From: Amaranthus tricolor
Lineage: Eukaryota; Streptophyta; Magnoliopsida; Caryophyllales; Amaranthaceae
Assembly: GCF_026212465.1 (NCBI RefSeq)
Contig: NC_080062.1
Location: 2,583,501 to 2,647,500 of the forward strand
Direction: 5' to 3'
DNA: 64,000 bases
The notes under the pieces are model-generated. The model made no database searches. It saw only the letters and a list, made by a program, of their open reading frames with translations, and had not been told where the DNA came from. The translations under genes were made by a program, and so were the position numbers. Below, piece after piece: positions 48,002-59,500 of the stretch. Each line of letters starts with the position of its first letter. Within the stretch, counting starts at the first letter, position 1.

Positions 48002-48270
48002 CTTCCTCCACACCAATATAAATGTCTCATTTCTTTTTTTGGCAAAACCATATCATTTGTCCCATTTCTATTTTTGTCCATTTTTTTTACCTAAATATTC
48101 TTAGTTCACACAAGTAATTACGAATATACCCCCATATACCTTACTTACCCAACTACCCTTCACTACTTACCCTTCACTATTTATCCAACTACCACCTTTT
48201 CAATGGAACCCACACCACTCTTAATATTCGTGCTCAAGCAAATGGGATATTTATATTGGTGTGGAGGGAG
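48002..48270. mobile_element. Stowaway-like MITE, 269 bp
   Basis: The ends cttcctccacaccaatata and tatattggtgtggagggag are nearly perfect inverted repeats, flanked by TA (48000-48001, 48271-48272). It is the same family as 39334-39591, in opposite orientation. Confidence 0.92.
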
Positions 48271-48483
48271 TAATATAATTTAAACTAGCATCATTTAAAC
48301 AAAAAAATTTACAATATAAGAGGCAAAACTTTATTACTTAGGCCAAACATATCTTGTTGGTGGGAATATTATTGTCGGTGGGATTATTGAGCAACTTTTA
48401 AAATAATTGATTAACTTTTTTGATCATTGTGATTTGTGAGTTGGAAATGTGAGTCATTACTTATATCACTTAGTATCAAAATA

Positions 48484-48744
48484 CTCCCTTCAATTCAGCA
48501 CTAACGTCCCAACATTATTTTATACACTCTATTTAATGCACATATTCAATTTTTAATATCTCTAATTGTGTATTATTAAAAATTATGAAAAGTTAATATG
48601 AATAATCCTTGCATTGAGACGAATCAAACAAGATCCCACATGATTATGTTTTAACTTGTAAATTAATAATAAAATACAAATTAAGAATAAGAGATGAATA
48701 GTGTTCAAAAAGCAAATAGGACGTTAGTGCTAAATTTAAGGGAG
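48484..48744. mobile_element. Stowaway-like MITE, 261 bp
   Basis: The ends ctcccttcaattcagcacta and tagtgctaaatttaagggag are inverted repeats flanked by TA (48482-48483, 48745-48746). A family different from the preceding MITE. Confidence 0.9.
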
Positions 48745-49723
48745 TAGTAAATATGGAGTATATTAGAATTCACACAAAAATTTATAAATAATAATAGATT
48801 ATAGTAAAATGTTTAACTAATTATGCTTATTTTTTATTTATATAAAATTACATATGATACTTAGTATCAAAGCTCAATCCTAAATACTAGAATTAAAGAT
48901 AAAAGGGAAATTTTTAACTATTAGCGACTCTTAATTTTCAATCTTTATGATTTTAAATAAAAAATTAAAAACTAAAAAATTAAAAACGAAATTCCATTTC
49001 AAGCAAAAACATTTTACTATTAAAGCGACTCATAACTTTCAATTTTCAATTTTTATGATTTTTAATAAAAAAAATAAAAATAATAAAAAAAAATAAAAAA
49101 AAAACTGAAGAAATTAAAAATGAAAATTTTTAATAATTTTTGGTAACGTGGATTGTTTTGTTTGCACATTGTTTTCTTATCCAAAATGATTGGAGCACAT
49201 TATTACACAAGCTTCCTGAAGTTGTTCATTCGGGTCATCGGGTTGATTGAGCTTCATTTTAATTTGTTATATTGATTTTTCATCTATTTTTCTACAAAGG
49301 TTATATTTCTTTTTTGAATATCGTCCACAAATTTATTAACCCTTGATCTTAACCACTTATTTTTTTTGTTCTACTTATTTTTTGTCTTATTTTCTTCTCT
49401 AATTTTCTTTTTCTGTTAAATTTTACCTAAAATACAATTGATACATTTTAAGAGCAAAAAAAAGAATATTATTTAAATTCAACCCTATGCATGACCTCCA
49501 TTTTAACTTTCAACAAGTTTTGTATAAAACTTTTCTCCCATAAAACAAATCCATATAAGTAAAACTGTCCAATAAAAATAATTTCACCATCTAAACACCA
49601 TCAATAAAAAATATAGTTTGATTTTTAGAGGAGGAATAATAATTTGGATACTCTTTTTTTTATGTGGAGTACTACTTGTAAACTTTATACCTCTCTTTCT
49701 CCCTACATATCTCCCTCAAAACA

Positions 49724-51842
49724 ATGGAAAAATACTTGCCCAATATTATCCAAAATCTTAATTTCAAGTCTAAATTAGCTCTACAAATATCAATTATTCC
49801 ACTAATTTTATTTATTCTAATTACATTACAATCATCCAATAACCTTTCATTCAAGAGATTATATTCATCATTACACACTAATCATCATGATAATGTGTCA
49901 AAAACAAGCTCAAAAAAATGTGATATATTCATGGGTGAATGGGTTCAAAATATGGATGCTCCATATTACACAAATGATACTTGTGAGACTATCCATGAAT
50001 ACCAAAATTGTATGAAACATGGAAGACCCGATACTGAATTTATGAAATGGAGGTGGAAACCATATGGGTGTGAATTACCCGTTTTTAATTCGACCCGTTT
50101 TTTGGAAATGGTTCGGGGCAAGTCTATGGCTTTTGTGGGTGATTCTCTTGCTAGAAATCATATGCAATCTTTGGTTTGCCTCTTATCCCAAGTAAGTATT
50201 TAATCTTTCTTACTTTATCACTTTACTTTTCTGTTTTTTCGTTTTAGAATATTTGAGTGTATACGAGACTTTTATAATAAATTTTTGAATGATATATAGA
50301 AAATATATTTTCATGTTAAATGTTTTAGATTCGTTCAACGAATAGCTTTTTATTATATATTTTCGGAATTTTTTATAATATATTATTAAAATGTATTGAA
50401 GAAATTCGAAATTTGACCGCACTCTCCTCTATGGGTATGAGCTACCGTTTTTCTTCCCTCCCCAAACCCTGACCATAATTTCTTATAAGCGGGATATATT
50501 GAGTATGATGATGATAATGATATTGAAGTTCGAAATTCGCATTGAAAAGTGTATGCAAATAAAAGGTAAAAGAGGAAGTAATTTTTGGCCAAATACCCGA
50601 ATTAATACAGTTATTTACTATTTTCCTATAATAATATCAACTGTTTGTCGAGAACGATACTAGCTTTTGTTTGTAGTAGTTTATTTGACAAAAAAGGTAA
50701 ATTAGTAGTTAAATAAAAGTTGGTAATTCAAGAAATTTAGCAAAAAATTGTATTATTTAGTATTTACCATAAATTAATGGTTAAATGAAAGGTAAACTAA
50801 TGGTTATTTGACAAAAAGTAAATTAATAGTTAAATGAAAGTTGATATTTTTGGAAAATTAGCAAAAAGTTGTATTATATATAATAATTTTTCTTAAATTT
50901 TTGGGTGTTAACCTGAAGAACTTCAATTTTTAGGTGTTAAATTGAAGAACTTATTATGAATAATTAGATCTTTTATTTTTAAATGTGTATCGGTGTCACA
51001 TAATTTACTAAAGTATTGCAAATCACAAATCTACAAGTGAATTATATAGTAGTTGATTTTAGACAATTTTTGAGCCATTTTAACAGAATTGCTAATGTTC
51101 TAAGTTAATTGGCTAGGGTGTGATGTTACATTGTTATGTTACATTGATCTGTACTTAGAAGTGAAATGGTTTTTACAAACAATCTTCTATTTCTTGTTTT
51201 TTTTTTACCAATAATGTTATTGTTAATTAAGGAAAAATATTATTATTTGTAGAAAATTATTAGAAAGAAGGAGCAGAAATAAAGTTAATTTAATCAAGCG
51301 AAAATATGATTTTTAAAAAAATGTTGAAAAAGATTGTTCTTGATACAAAACATGTAAAATAAAAAAATATAATAATTGTAGCCCCTCCTTCAATTTCATG
51401 TTGAAAAGCAAACACATTATTTGTGATTAGTGATTATTGAGGAATTGATAACCTTGAGAAATCAAACAACGTTAATATATAATACCTCTAATTATGCTTA
51501 ATTAAAATTTATCAAAAGCTCATATTAATAGAGTACAAATTAGGAGAAATCAAATAAGATATTATATGATTATATTTTATTTATAAATTAAAAATAAAAT
51601 ATAAATTAAGGCATATTAATGGGCAATAACAAAATTACAAATGAAGCTATAATTGTGAGACAGAGAGAACCTCATTTAATATACTATTGAAATGATTTTA
51701 AATTTACGCCTTCAATCATTAAAGATTACTATCGAAAGTGACATTTTTGTCACAATATATTACTTTTAACAAATTCAAAAAATTATAAGAATAATATTTT
51801 CAGCTAGTACTTCCTTTGTTCCATTATACTTACAATTAACAG

Positions 51843-51926
<84 letters not shown>

Positions 51927-54146
51927 CTCGCTGCAGCTAATATTGTCCAATACTTCTACACTCCAAATATATTGCAATAAATATCAATTTTAATGAGTGA
52001 TGGTTGGGCAATTGGCATTTATACCGTGCATCTTGTTTCAATATTGGTCTAGTTAATATGATAGCAACACCTTTAGGTCATAATATTTCACATTGTTCGG
52101 TGTAAAAGGTAATTAATTAATTTATCATAATATGAATGCATTTAAGGTAATTGTAGATAAACTTGCGTATAGATATGAAAGTTCATTAATGTAAAAAAAC
52201 ACATCAATGAGTAAAAATATCTACATCTTCTAACTTTTATTCATTCCATTTCCTCCTTATCTCTCTAAATTTTAACACACATTAAATATTTTATTTTTAT
52301 TTCAGAAATTTCATACTAAATTTTGTCGGTACATACATTGCTATTTTAAAGCCTTTGGCGAGAGGCAAACTCATTGAAACCATAGAGAATTTGAATAATG
52401 GGTCAAAGGTTATGGGATAGTATGATACTTAATACTCCCTCCTATTCATCTTAGGACTCTCATTTGACTTTTCACAGATTTTAAAAATAATCAAAAGTGA
52501 GACCCTAAGAGTAGGAAAGAGAGTGGTATTATGAGTTTTTTAATTTAAGGAGGAAAATTAGTATGGATAATGGAGGGTATAATTGAAAATAAGATAAAGT
52601 TACTAAGGGTATAAAAGTCAAAAACCCATACCAAAAATAAAAATGAGACAATTAAGGTGACTTGACCATAAAAGGAAATGGGACACATAAGCTGAATAGG
52701 AAGGTCTATGTTGCTTCAATGACTATAGATTTATGGATGGTTACTTGGTTAGGTTTGTTAAATGATTGTTGGTTGAAACTGTTATCTAAAGCTAGATGTT
52801 TTTTGATCAGTCAAAAAGATTGGTTTATAAACTAACTATTTAAGCCAGTTGATATATTTGGTTAAAATTAATTGTGAACTAGTGGTTGTTTATTAGATGA
52901 AGCCAGTAAAAACTACTCGAGTAGTGTCCATCTATTAAGTAAAGCCCATAAAAAGCTGCTCATAGTAGCTTTTTGTTTTTGGCATATACCAACTTTTAAC
53001 CAACGTAAAAGTTATCTATCAAATACTATTTGTTTTAGCTTTTTGACCAATATAAAAGACAAAATCTAAAAGTTGAGCAAACTTGATGGGGAAAATCAAG
53101 GCATTTCGTGAAAAAATCAAGAAAAAAGAGGGTAGTGGAAAAAATAAAGTAAAATTCTTAGATAAGACTATTTGTATTAAACTGGCCCAATGTAGATTTA
53201 TTGTCTTAAGATGATTAATTACAAATTTTAAAGTAGATTCTTTTTATAGTGTTAAAGTAGTTACTTATAATGTTAAAGTGATCACCTAGAAAAATTGGCT
53301 AATTACATAGACTGACCTTACAGTGAAAAAGTTTCATAGAAGACCAGCCGATTTTAAGTTATTATCATATTTATTTTGCAGGTAGAACGCCCCTTGGATA
53401 ACTCCACAACTCAAGATGAAAATTTCAAACGTTGGTATTACCCATCTTACAATTTTACACTGGCTATGATATGGAGCCCATTCCTAGTTAAAGCCCAAGA
53501 AAATGACCCAAATGGAAAACCCGGAAAGATTACTTTTGCTGGGCTTTACCTTGATGAGGTTGATGAAACTTGGGCGGCCCAAATTGATGGGCTTGACCAT
53601 CTCATTATATCCGCCGGCCATTGGTTTTTCCGACTTCTAATATTATATGAAAAACGACATATTATGGGTTGTCGCTATTGTTGGACAACAAATATTACTG
53701 AACAATCCGTCTCTTATGGTTACCGAAACGCGTTTAAAACTGCGTTTCGGGCCATATTAGAGAGGGAGAATTTCAAAGGTAAAGTGTATTTGAGGACCTT
53801 TTCTCCACCTCACTATGAAGGTGGAGATTGGTATAATGGAGGGTATTGCTTAAGAAAAAAGCCCTATAAAAGCAATGAAATCAATTTTGAGGGACAAAAT
53901 TTGGAGATGTACAAGGCTCAATTAGAAGTGTTTGAGGAGGCCCAAATTTTGGCCCAAAAACGTGGGCTGAAATTTGGGCTCATGAATATTACCCAAACTA
54001 TGTTGACGAGGCCCGATGGGCATCCTAGTAAATATGGGCATTGGGAAAATGTGAATGGGACAAGGCCCAATGATTGTATCCATTGGTGCTTACCTGGGCC
54101 CATTGATAGTTGGAATGATATTTTGCTTGAGATGTTAAAGGAGTGA
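49724..54146 (+). CDS. TBL-C: trichome birefringence-like O-acetyltransferase
   Basis: Exons 49724-50191 and 53382-54146 (donor gtaagt, acceptor TTGCAG, phase 0) encode 410 residues. The N-terminus ([20 protein letters not shown], then a hydrophobic segment to about residue 38) closely follows TBL-B, so the two are recent paralogues. Domain start [21 protein letters not shown] lies at residues 139-141. Exon 2 has [48 protein letters not shown] and DCIHWC (Asp387, His390). All catalytic motifs are intact. Intron is 3.2 kb and holds a SINE-like copy, an AT microsatellite, a MITE at 52435 and foldback repeats. Function as for TBL-B: Golgi acetylation of a wall polysaccharide, acceptor not determinable from sequence. 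Confidence 0.95.
50398..50520 (+). repeat. SINE-like element in TBL-C intron
   Basis: gaccgcactctcctctatgg, then a ctaccg..ttcttccctcccc block, aaaccctgaccata, aagcgggatat, and a gatgatgataatg tail. It aligns with 56188-56337 and 62070-62176. The G/C-rich middle and simple 3' tail suit a plant SINE 3' half. Pol III boxes were not confirmed. Confidence 0.6.
51808..51846. repeat. MITE terminus next to an AT microsatellite
   Basis: tacttcctttgttccattat followed by acttacaatt is a Stowaway-type end. The same end is found at 60951-60990, directly before the TBL-D acceptor. Confidence 0.55.
51844..51922. repeat. (AT)n microsatellite in TBL-C intron
   Basis: A nearly pure AT run of about 78 bp. 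Confidence 0.95.
52435..52706. mobile_element. Stowaway-like MITE in TBL-C intron
   Basis: The left end ctccctcctattcatctta and the right end taagctgaataggaaggtc are inverted relatives, flanked by TA. The right end matches the mariner terminus at 31360-31397, so this MITE may be mobilised by that transposase family. Confidence 0.85.
53170..53345. repeat. Foldback MITE (long family) before TBL-C exon 2
   Basis: It contains ttaaagtgatcacctag and gttacttataatg phrases and ends with cagtgaaaaagtttcata, 36 bp before the exon. The left end is unclear. Confidence 0.5.
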
Positions 54147-55327
54147 ATAGAATGGGTTTTGATTAAGCAAATGATGATGACTTACTCTCCCAGACCTTCT
54201 CTCGATAAGACGACCTTAAAACAAGAAATCTATGTGCTAATACTTGTATCATTTATTCAAGCAATATGTATAGAGCATTTCACGATTATACCATCTCACA
54301 CAAGAATTTGTGAATGAGGATTTTTGTAAGTTTGTAAATCTCATTTAAGAATTTGTATATGATGAGACAGTTTCATACAATACTTACTGTAATCATAAAG
54401 TATGATGAGGTTAGCAATTGATTTATGTAATAACCGTATTTTTTGGCAATTAAGAGGAATATATGAACTCTAAAAAACCTTTTACAACCTAGGCTATAAA
54501 AGAAAAAAAACACTTCCCAAAACACAAAACGAAAGCAGCTACAAAGTCAACCAAGCAACAACTAGCCAACAAACAAAGCAACACAAAATAACAAAAAAAA
54601 AAGTAACTAGCCACACTATACAATAACGCTAGCTTTCCTTTCCTCGTAAGTTTAAAAGCAACAAAAAATGACATTGTTAGCAACTTGACAAGGCAATAAA
54701 TAATAACCATTTTTGTTTGTTACAAAATAAATAAAAGTGAAAATGAACAATTGTTTTTTACAAAGAAAAGTTTTTTTAGTTGAACAAATAAACTAATTTA
54801 TGTGTGTTAAAAAAATGATTTTTAGCTATTTTAACATTTGAATTATTTTAAAAAATATTTAAAGAAATTTAAAAAAAACATCGAGAAAATGAAATTTTAT
54901 CTGATTTGGTGATCAAGTGCTACTTTTTTTAAAAGCTTTGGATTCGATTCACTCCTAGTTTTTAATCTTTACCTCAACCTATCTTATATAAGTTATAATA
55001 AACAAAAAGTTACACATTTATATTTGATATATTTTTATAATAGATTGTCTTTCAGTCAAACCATTTCAAACAAAAAATTTATATTCTCATAATGTATAGT
55101 ATTAAATAATCCATTTAACCTATATATATTAAGATCTTCTCATATAAGGATTTAAATTTGTTTTAATGTATGATTGAAAATTTTGCAAGGCCAAATTAAA
55201 AAATTTTATCGCGAGAATAGAATGCGGAAGTAGATTGACGGGGCATGTGGCCTTGCTTAGCTCGAAGCATCCTAAGATTAGGAAACGGACAAACGGTGAA
55301 GCACACAAAATTCCACATCCTCACGTT

Positions 55328-55438
55328 TACTGCACGTGGTCTTTTCTTCTCCTGTAATGAACAGATTGAACACAGTATACATAACTCGCCACGTGTCAAA
55401 CATAGGATTTACATACAGACAGTTACACATATGACGTC
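55328..55438. promoter_or_regulatory. Cluster of ACGT-core motifs upstream of TBL-D
   Basis: Within about 110 bp there are gcacgtgg (about 55332), ccacgtgt (about 55391) and tgacgtc (about 55432). They lie in an island of above-average GC (55196-55450), 1.1-1.2 kb before the TBL-D start. These match G-box/ABRE and C-box-like bZIP sites. Whether the island is a distal regulatory region or an old inserted fragment is not clear. Confidence 0.35.
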
Positions 55439-56187
55439 TGTTAACTGTCTCATTATAATTGTAATATACATTTAATATTTAAATCTTAGATACTGTGTTA
55501 AGAAAATAGAGTAGTTTTTTTTTTTTTTTTTATAATTTTTTACTCCTCTATTTTTTTTGGTTGGGAAAACAATTTATAAAAGTATGAATAATGATTTTAA
55601 GTTGAAAAATTAATTTTTAAATCAAAATAAAAATTGCTAAATATTTTTTATTAGTTTTTGATTTTCTAACCCAATTTGTCTCTAATAAATAGTCCATAAC
55701 TTTTGACTAAAATATTAGTTTGATGGCTATGATAGGAACATCAATTAAAAAATATTTACTAGTCAAAACACAAAACAATCATTTACCAAATTGATCTATA
55801 AAACCATAATATATTCAGGTTTGTTTACCATTTTATATTTTATTTTGGTCATATTAATTTGGTTCATTTCTATATTTATAGACAAAATAATACTCGTGCA
55901 CAACTTAAATAATTTATTCTCAAACATCTATAAAAATTAAGAAAAATAAGTTTTTAGAATAATTTATTATTCTATCATGTTAAATTCATTGATTGATGTA
56001 AAATCACAGTTTTCAAAAATGATTAAATATATTAGATTTTTGTATTAAATGAATGTATTAATTTAATTTTGTATTATATAAAGTTAACGACATCATCATA
56101 ATTTCAATAAAAATGTGATACTTATTTATATTTATTTGTTAATTATTGTTATAAGTCAAATTTATGATGCAAACCGGCGAGTAAACG

Positions 56188-56337
56188 TAGGAAGAACTTT
56201 TTTAGAAGATCAATTTTGAGTCGGAATACTTCTTTGACCGCATCTTTCTTTATAGGTATAAGTTGTCGTCTTCATTCCTTTCCTAGACCCTGCTCATAAT
56301 CCCTATGAGTAGGATACACTGGATTTATGACGATGAT
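56188..56337 (+). repeat. SINE-like element upstream of TBL-D
   Basis: tttgaccgcatctttctt, a cgtcttcattcctttcc block, agaccctgctcataat, gagtaggatacact and a gacgatgat tail, as in 50398-50520. It ends about 180 bp before the TBL-D ATG. Confidence 0.6.
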
Positions 56338-56452
56338 TCTTTCATCTACAAATTAAATCTCTATATCTTTATTTAATTTAGACATATTTTTTTAAACCAT
56401 TTTGCAAGCTAAAGTCAATATTCCACTTGACTTTACATAACTTATTCTTTGT

Positions 56453-56470
56453 AATATATATATTTATACA
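56453..56470 (+). promoter_or_regulatory. Probable TATA region of TBL-D
   Basis: aatatatatatttatacata lies about 50-65 bp upstream of the ATG at 56521. It is followed by a pyrimidine-rich leader (ctcttttcttctactccctc). Confidence 0.45.
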
Positions 56471-56520
56471 TATTACTATTTCCATTCCTAGCTCTTTTCT
56501 TCTACTCCCTCATATCCCCC

Positions 56521-59500
56521 ATGGAAACACACAAAACCAAATCCCAATATCCTAACCTCAACAAAAAACTTGTCCTACAAATAACACTTCCACTAACCCT
56601 ATTTACCTTAATTACCCTACAATTAGCCAAAAATATTTCCATTAAAACAACTTCAAACCCAATAATTTCAAATTTATACATACATAATCAACATAATTAT
56701 AATTATGAAGATCCATTTATTACAAGTTCAAGTAGTTCAAAATGTGATCTTTTCAATGGTGAATGGATCCCAAATATGGATGCTCCATATTACACAAATG
56801 AGACTTGTTGGGTGATCCAAGAACACCAAAATTGTATGAAGTATGGAAGACCCGATACTGAATTTATGAAGTGGAAATGGAAACCCGATGGATGTGAATT
56901 ACCCGTTTTTGACCCGTTTAAGTTTTTGGAGATTGTTAAGGATAAGACTTTGGCTTTTGTTGGTGATTCTGTTGCTAGGAATCATATGCAATCCTTGATT
57001 TGCCTTTTGTCTCGGGTAAATATTTAGTCCCTTTTTTTGTTATGAATTAAAATTGCGTACTTTAGCTAGTTTTATTGGTAAAGTCTCGAATTAACCTTAA
57101 AAACAACAAAGTATATAATATACATTAGGTTTTAATTATAATGAGATATAAACCGATTTCTTAATATGATATTAAATGTATAATTTACGAGTTAAAATAT
57201 TATATGTATATTCATCTTTCTGGTCATAATTTTATATGGTCGAAATATACTGGGTATGATTTTTCTCATATATATATATATATATATATAGATATTAACA
57301 ATTATAGGTCTAAAAGGTATTTTATGTTGCATTCATATTTAATTAAACTATTTATTTGTGATTTAACTTATAATTTTGTATATTTACTAGTTTAATCGAT
57401 AAAGATTTAGCAAGATTAATTCCTAAAAGTTGGTTTGAGGTTCTTTGCATATGTTCAATGTTATTACTATGTTTAGAAGATTGTAATAAAGTATATAGCT
57501 GATAATATTATTATATTTTAGGTTATGAATTTTTTATTAGGTTGATTTCTTGATATATGGAATTAATAAATAAATGTTGTTAAATAAAAAGTTAATGTGA
57601 CAAAAAATTATAAATATAAATTTTATTTAATATACAGTTTTTGATCTCTTTATAAGAGTTGAAGAGTTTGAACATATGTTAGTTTTATTTGATTATGTTA
57701 ATTTGATGATCATGCTCGAGAAATCTTGAAAAATATCGTGAATTGAGTCTTACTCCAATCAAATAAGTATTATTTTTATATATAATTCTCATCTAAACTT
57801 TATAAGTCTAAATTATAATTAAAAAAAGTATTTCTTGGAAAATACTTTAAATCAGTGAGGAATACACGGCTAAATTTGTCACCGACAGGTTTTTCTTCTA
57901 AATTTAAGTGAAGTAGGAATGATTAGATTAGCTCATCAACTTTGAATAATTGAGACCATTATTATATTATCATTTTAAAAATTTAAGGTCTAGGGTAAAA
58001 ATTATCTTTTTGATAGTCCTTTCACTTTATTTACATTTCATTTTTACACAATTTTCAAATTTAACTCAAATTTTAATATTTATAAATATATTTTAAACAA
58101 AATATAAAAACTATATGTTAAAACTATAAATATTAAAAAAATTTCATATAAATATATTTTAACTTTAAATAAATATATAATCATTTTTAAATTTATCTCC
58201 TTATAAAGAATATTCCAAACGTAACACACAGTCGAATTTCTAATTAAGGTGAATAATTATCATCATTATTATTATCATATCTAGTGTATTCCAACTATAA
58301 GAACTATAACAAAAATCAGAAAAAACACAGTAGTAAATTAAGGGGAGTAAAAATAGCGAAAAATATCAAAGTGTAGTGTGATTAGTGTCACTTCAAAATG
58401 AGTAGGAAACCATTGCCGACACAATTTTAATTAACTTGATTAGATTAATAAATACCTCCCTGATTTAGTTATAGCAGTATAATGTGTGGTAGACATAGTA
58501 CTATATGTTGTGGACCTTGTGACTAGTGCACATTGGTAAAGTAAATGGCTGTTTATAATAGAAAATTTGTAAAAAATATTCTCAAAAATATTCTTGATTA
58601 ACTTAAAATACCCTCAACTATTATTTAATTTTGTATATCCTTAAGTATTGATATACTTAACTTTATATACTCTTAATTATTGATAATTGATTCAAAATAC
58701 TCAAAAAACAACCAGTTGAAAATAATGCGTATAGTGTTCAAGGTTAAGTATTTCCATACTTGGGGCATTGGGGATATATAGAGTTAAATAACGTTGTGGA
58801 GTATTTTAAGTCAATTAATAATAATTGGAAGTATTTTTTACAAATTTTCCTTTATAATATGATTCTATGGTATACTCCTCATCTTTTTAAATTTGCACCT
58901 TAAACATGTAATAATTTTTTAAGTTTTAAGGTGCAAACTCAAAGAGATAATGAGGGTATGCTTTTTAGCTTTAGCAGTGGTCATAAATCAAGTTTGAATT
59001 AGGTCCAGCAGAATCAAATTTAGATTTAAATTCAAATTCTAATCTATTTATTTTGTGTAATTTAAATATGATTCTAATTTTAAAGGGTATGAAAATTCAA
59101 GATTAAAAACTTGTCGGGTCTAATAGGTACTAACTGAGTCTTAACCTAATTTTTGATACATCATCGATTGTACATTTTATGGTCTATTTAGTCTAAAATC
59201 AGTTCAAATAAAATACTATAAAATAGGTCTAAGATAAGTCTAAAATTGATTGCGGATTGAGTTGTGTGGCAAGTCTATGGCGGCCTAGAGTAGGTCTGGA
59301 TCTAGAGTGAATTTAGAGCAGACATGTGTCTAAATCTAAATTAAAGTCGAGTTTAAACCCGATCCAACATAGTCTTAGATTCATAACCATCTCTAGTCCA
59401 AACTTAAATAAGATTGTACTTTAATTTCATTATTTTAAATGAAATCTTATTAAGCAGGTCTAACTTTTAAGTACAGTGTTTGTTAGATAGATAGACATAT

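Larger units (their letters stand above)
46116..49723. other. TBL-B to TBL-C spacer, no gene seen
   Basis: AT-rich, with three MITEs listed separately and otherwise no coding signal. The last 50 bp before TBL-C are pyrimidine-rich (ctctctttctccctac), typical of a plant 5' UTR. Confidence 0.6.
54147..56520. other. TBL-C to TBL-D spacer
   Basis: No gene is seen. It includes a degraded foldback copy at about 54301-54388, a GC-richer island at 55196-55450, and a SINE-like copy at 56188-56337. Confidence 0.6.

Noticed and set aside
52741..53095. Possible foldback MITE in TBL-C intron (gcttttt/agcttttt arms)
   Set aside because: Arms could not be aligned convincingly and no target duplication seen.
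54489..54710. 73-codon minus-strand hydrophobic frame
   Set aside because: A/C-rich + strand simple sequence gives phenylalanine-rich frames; no domain.
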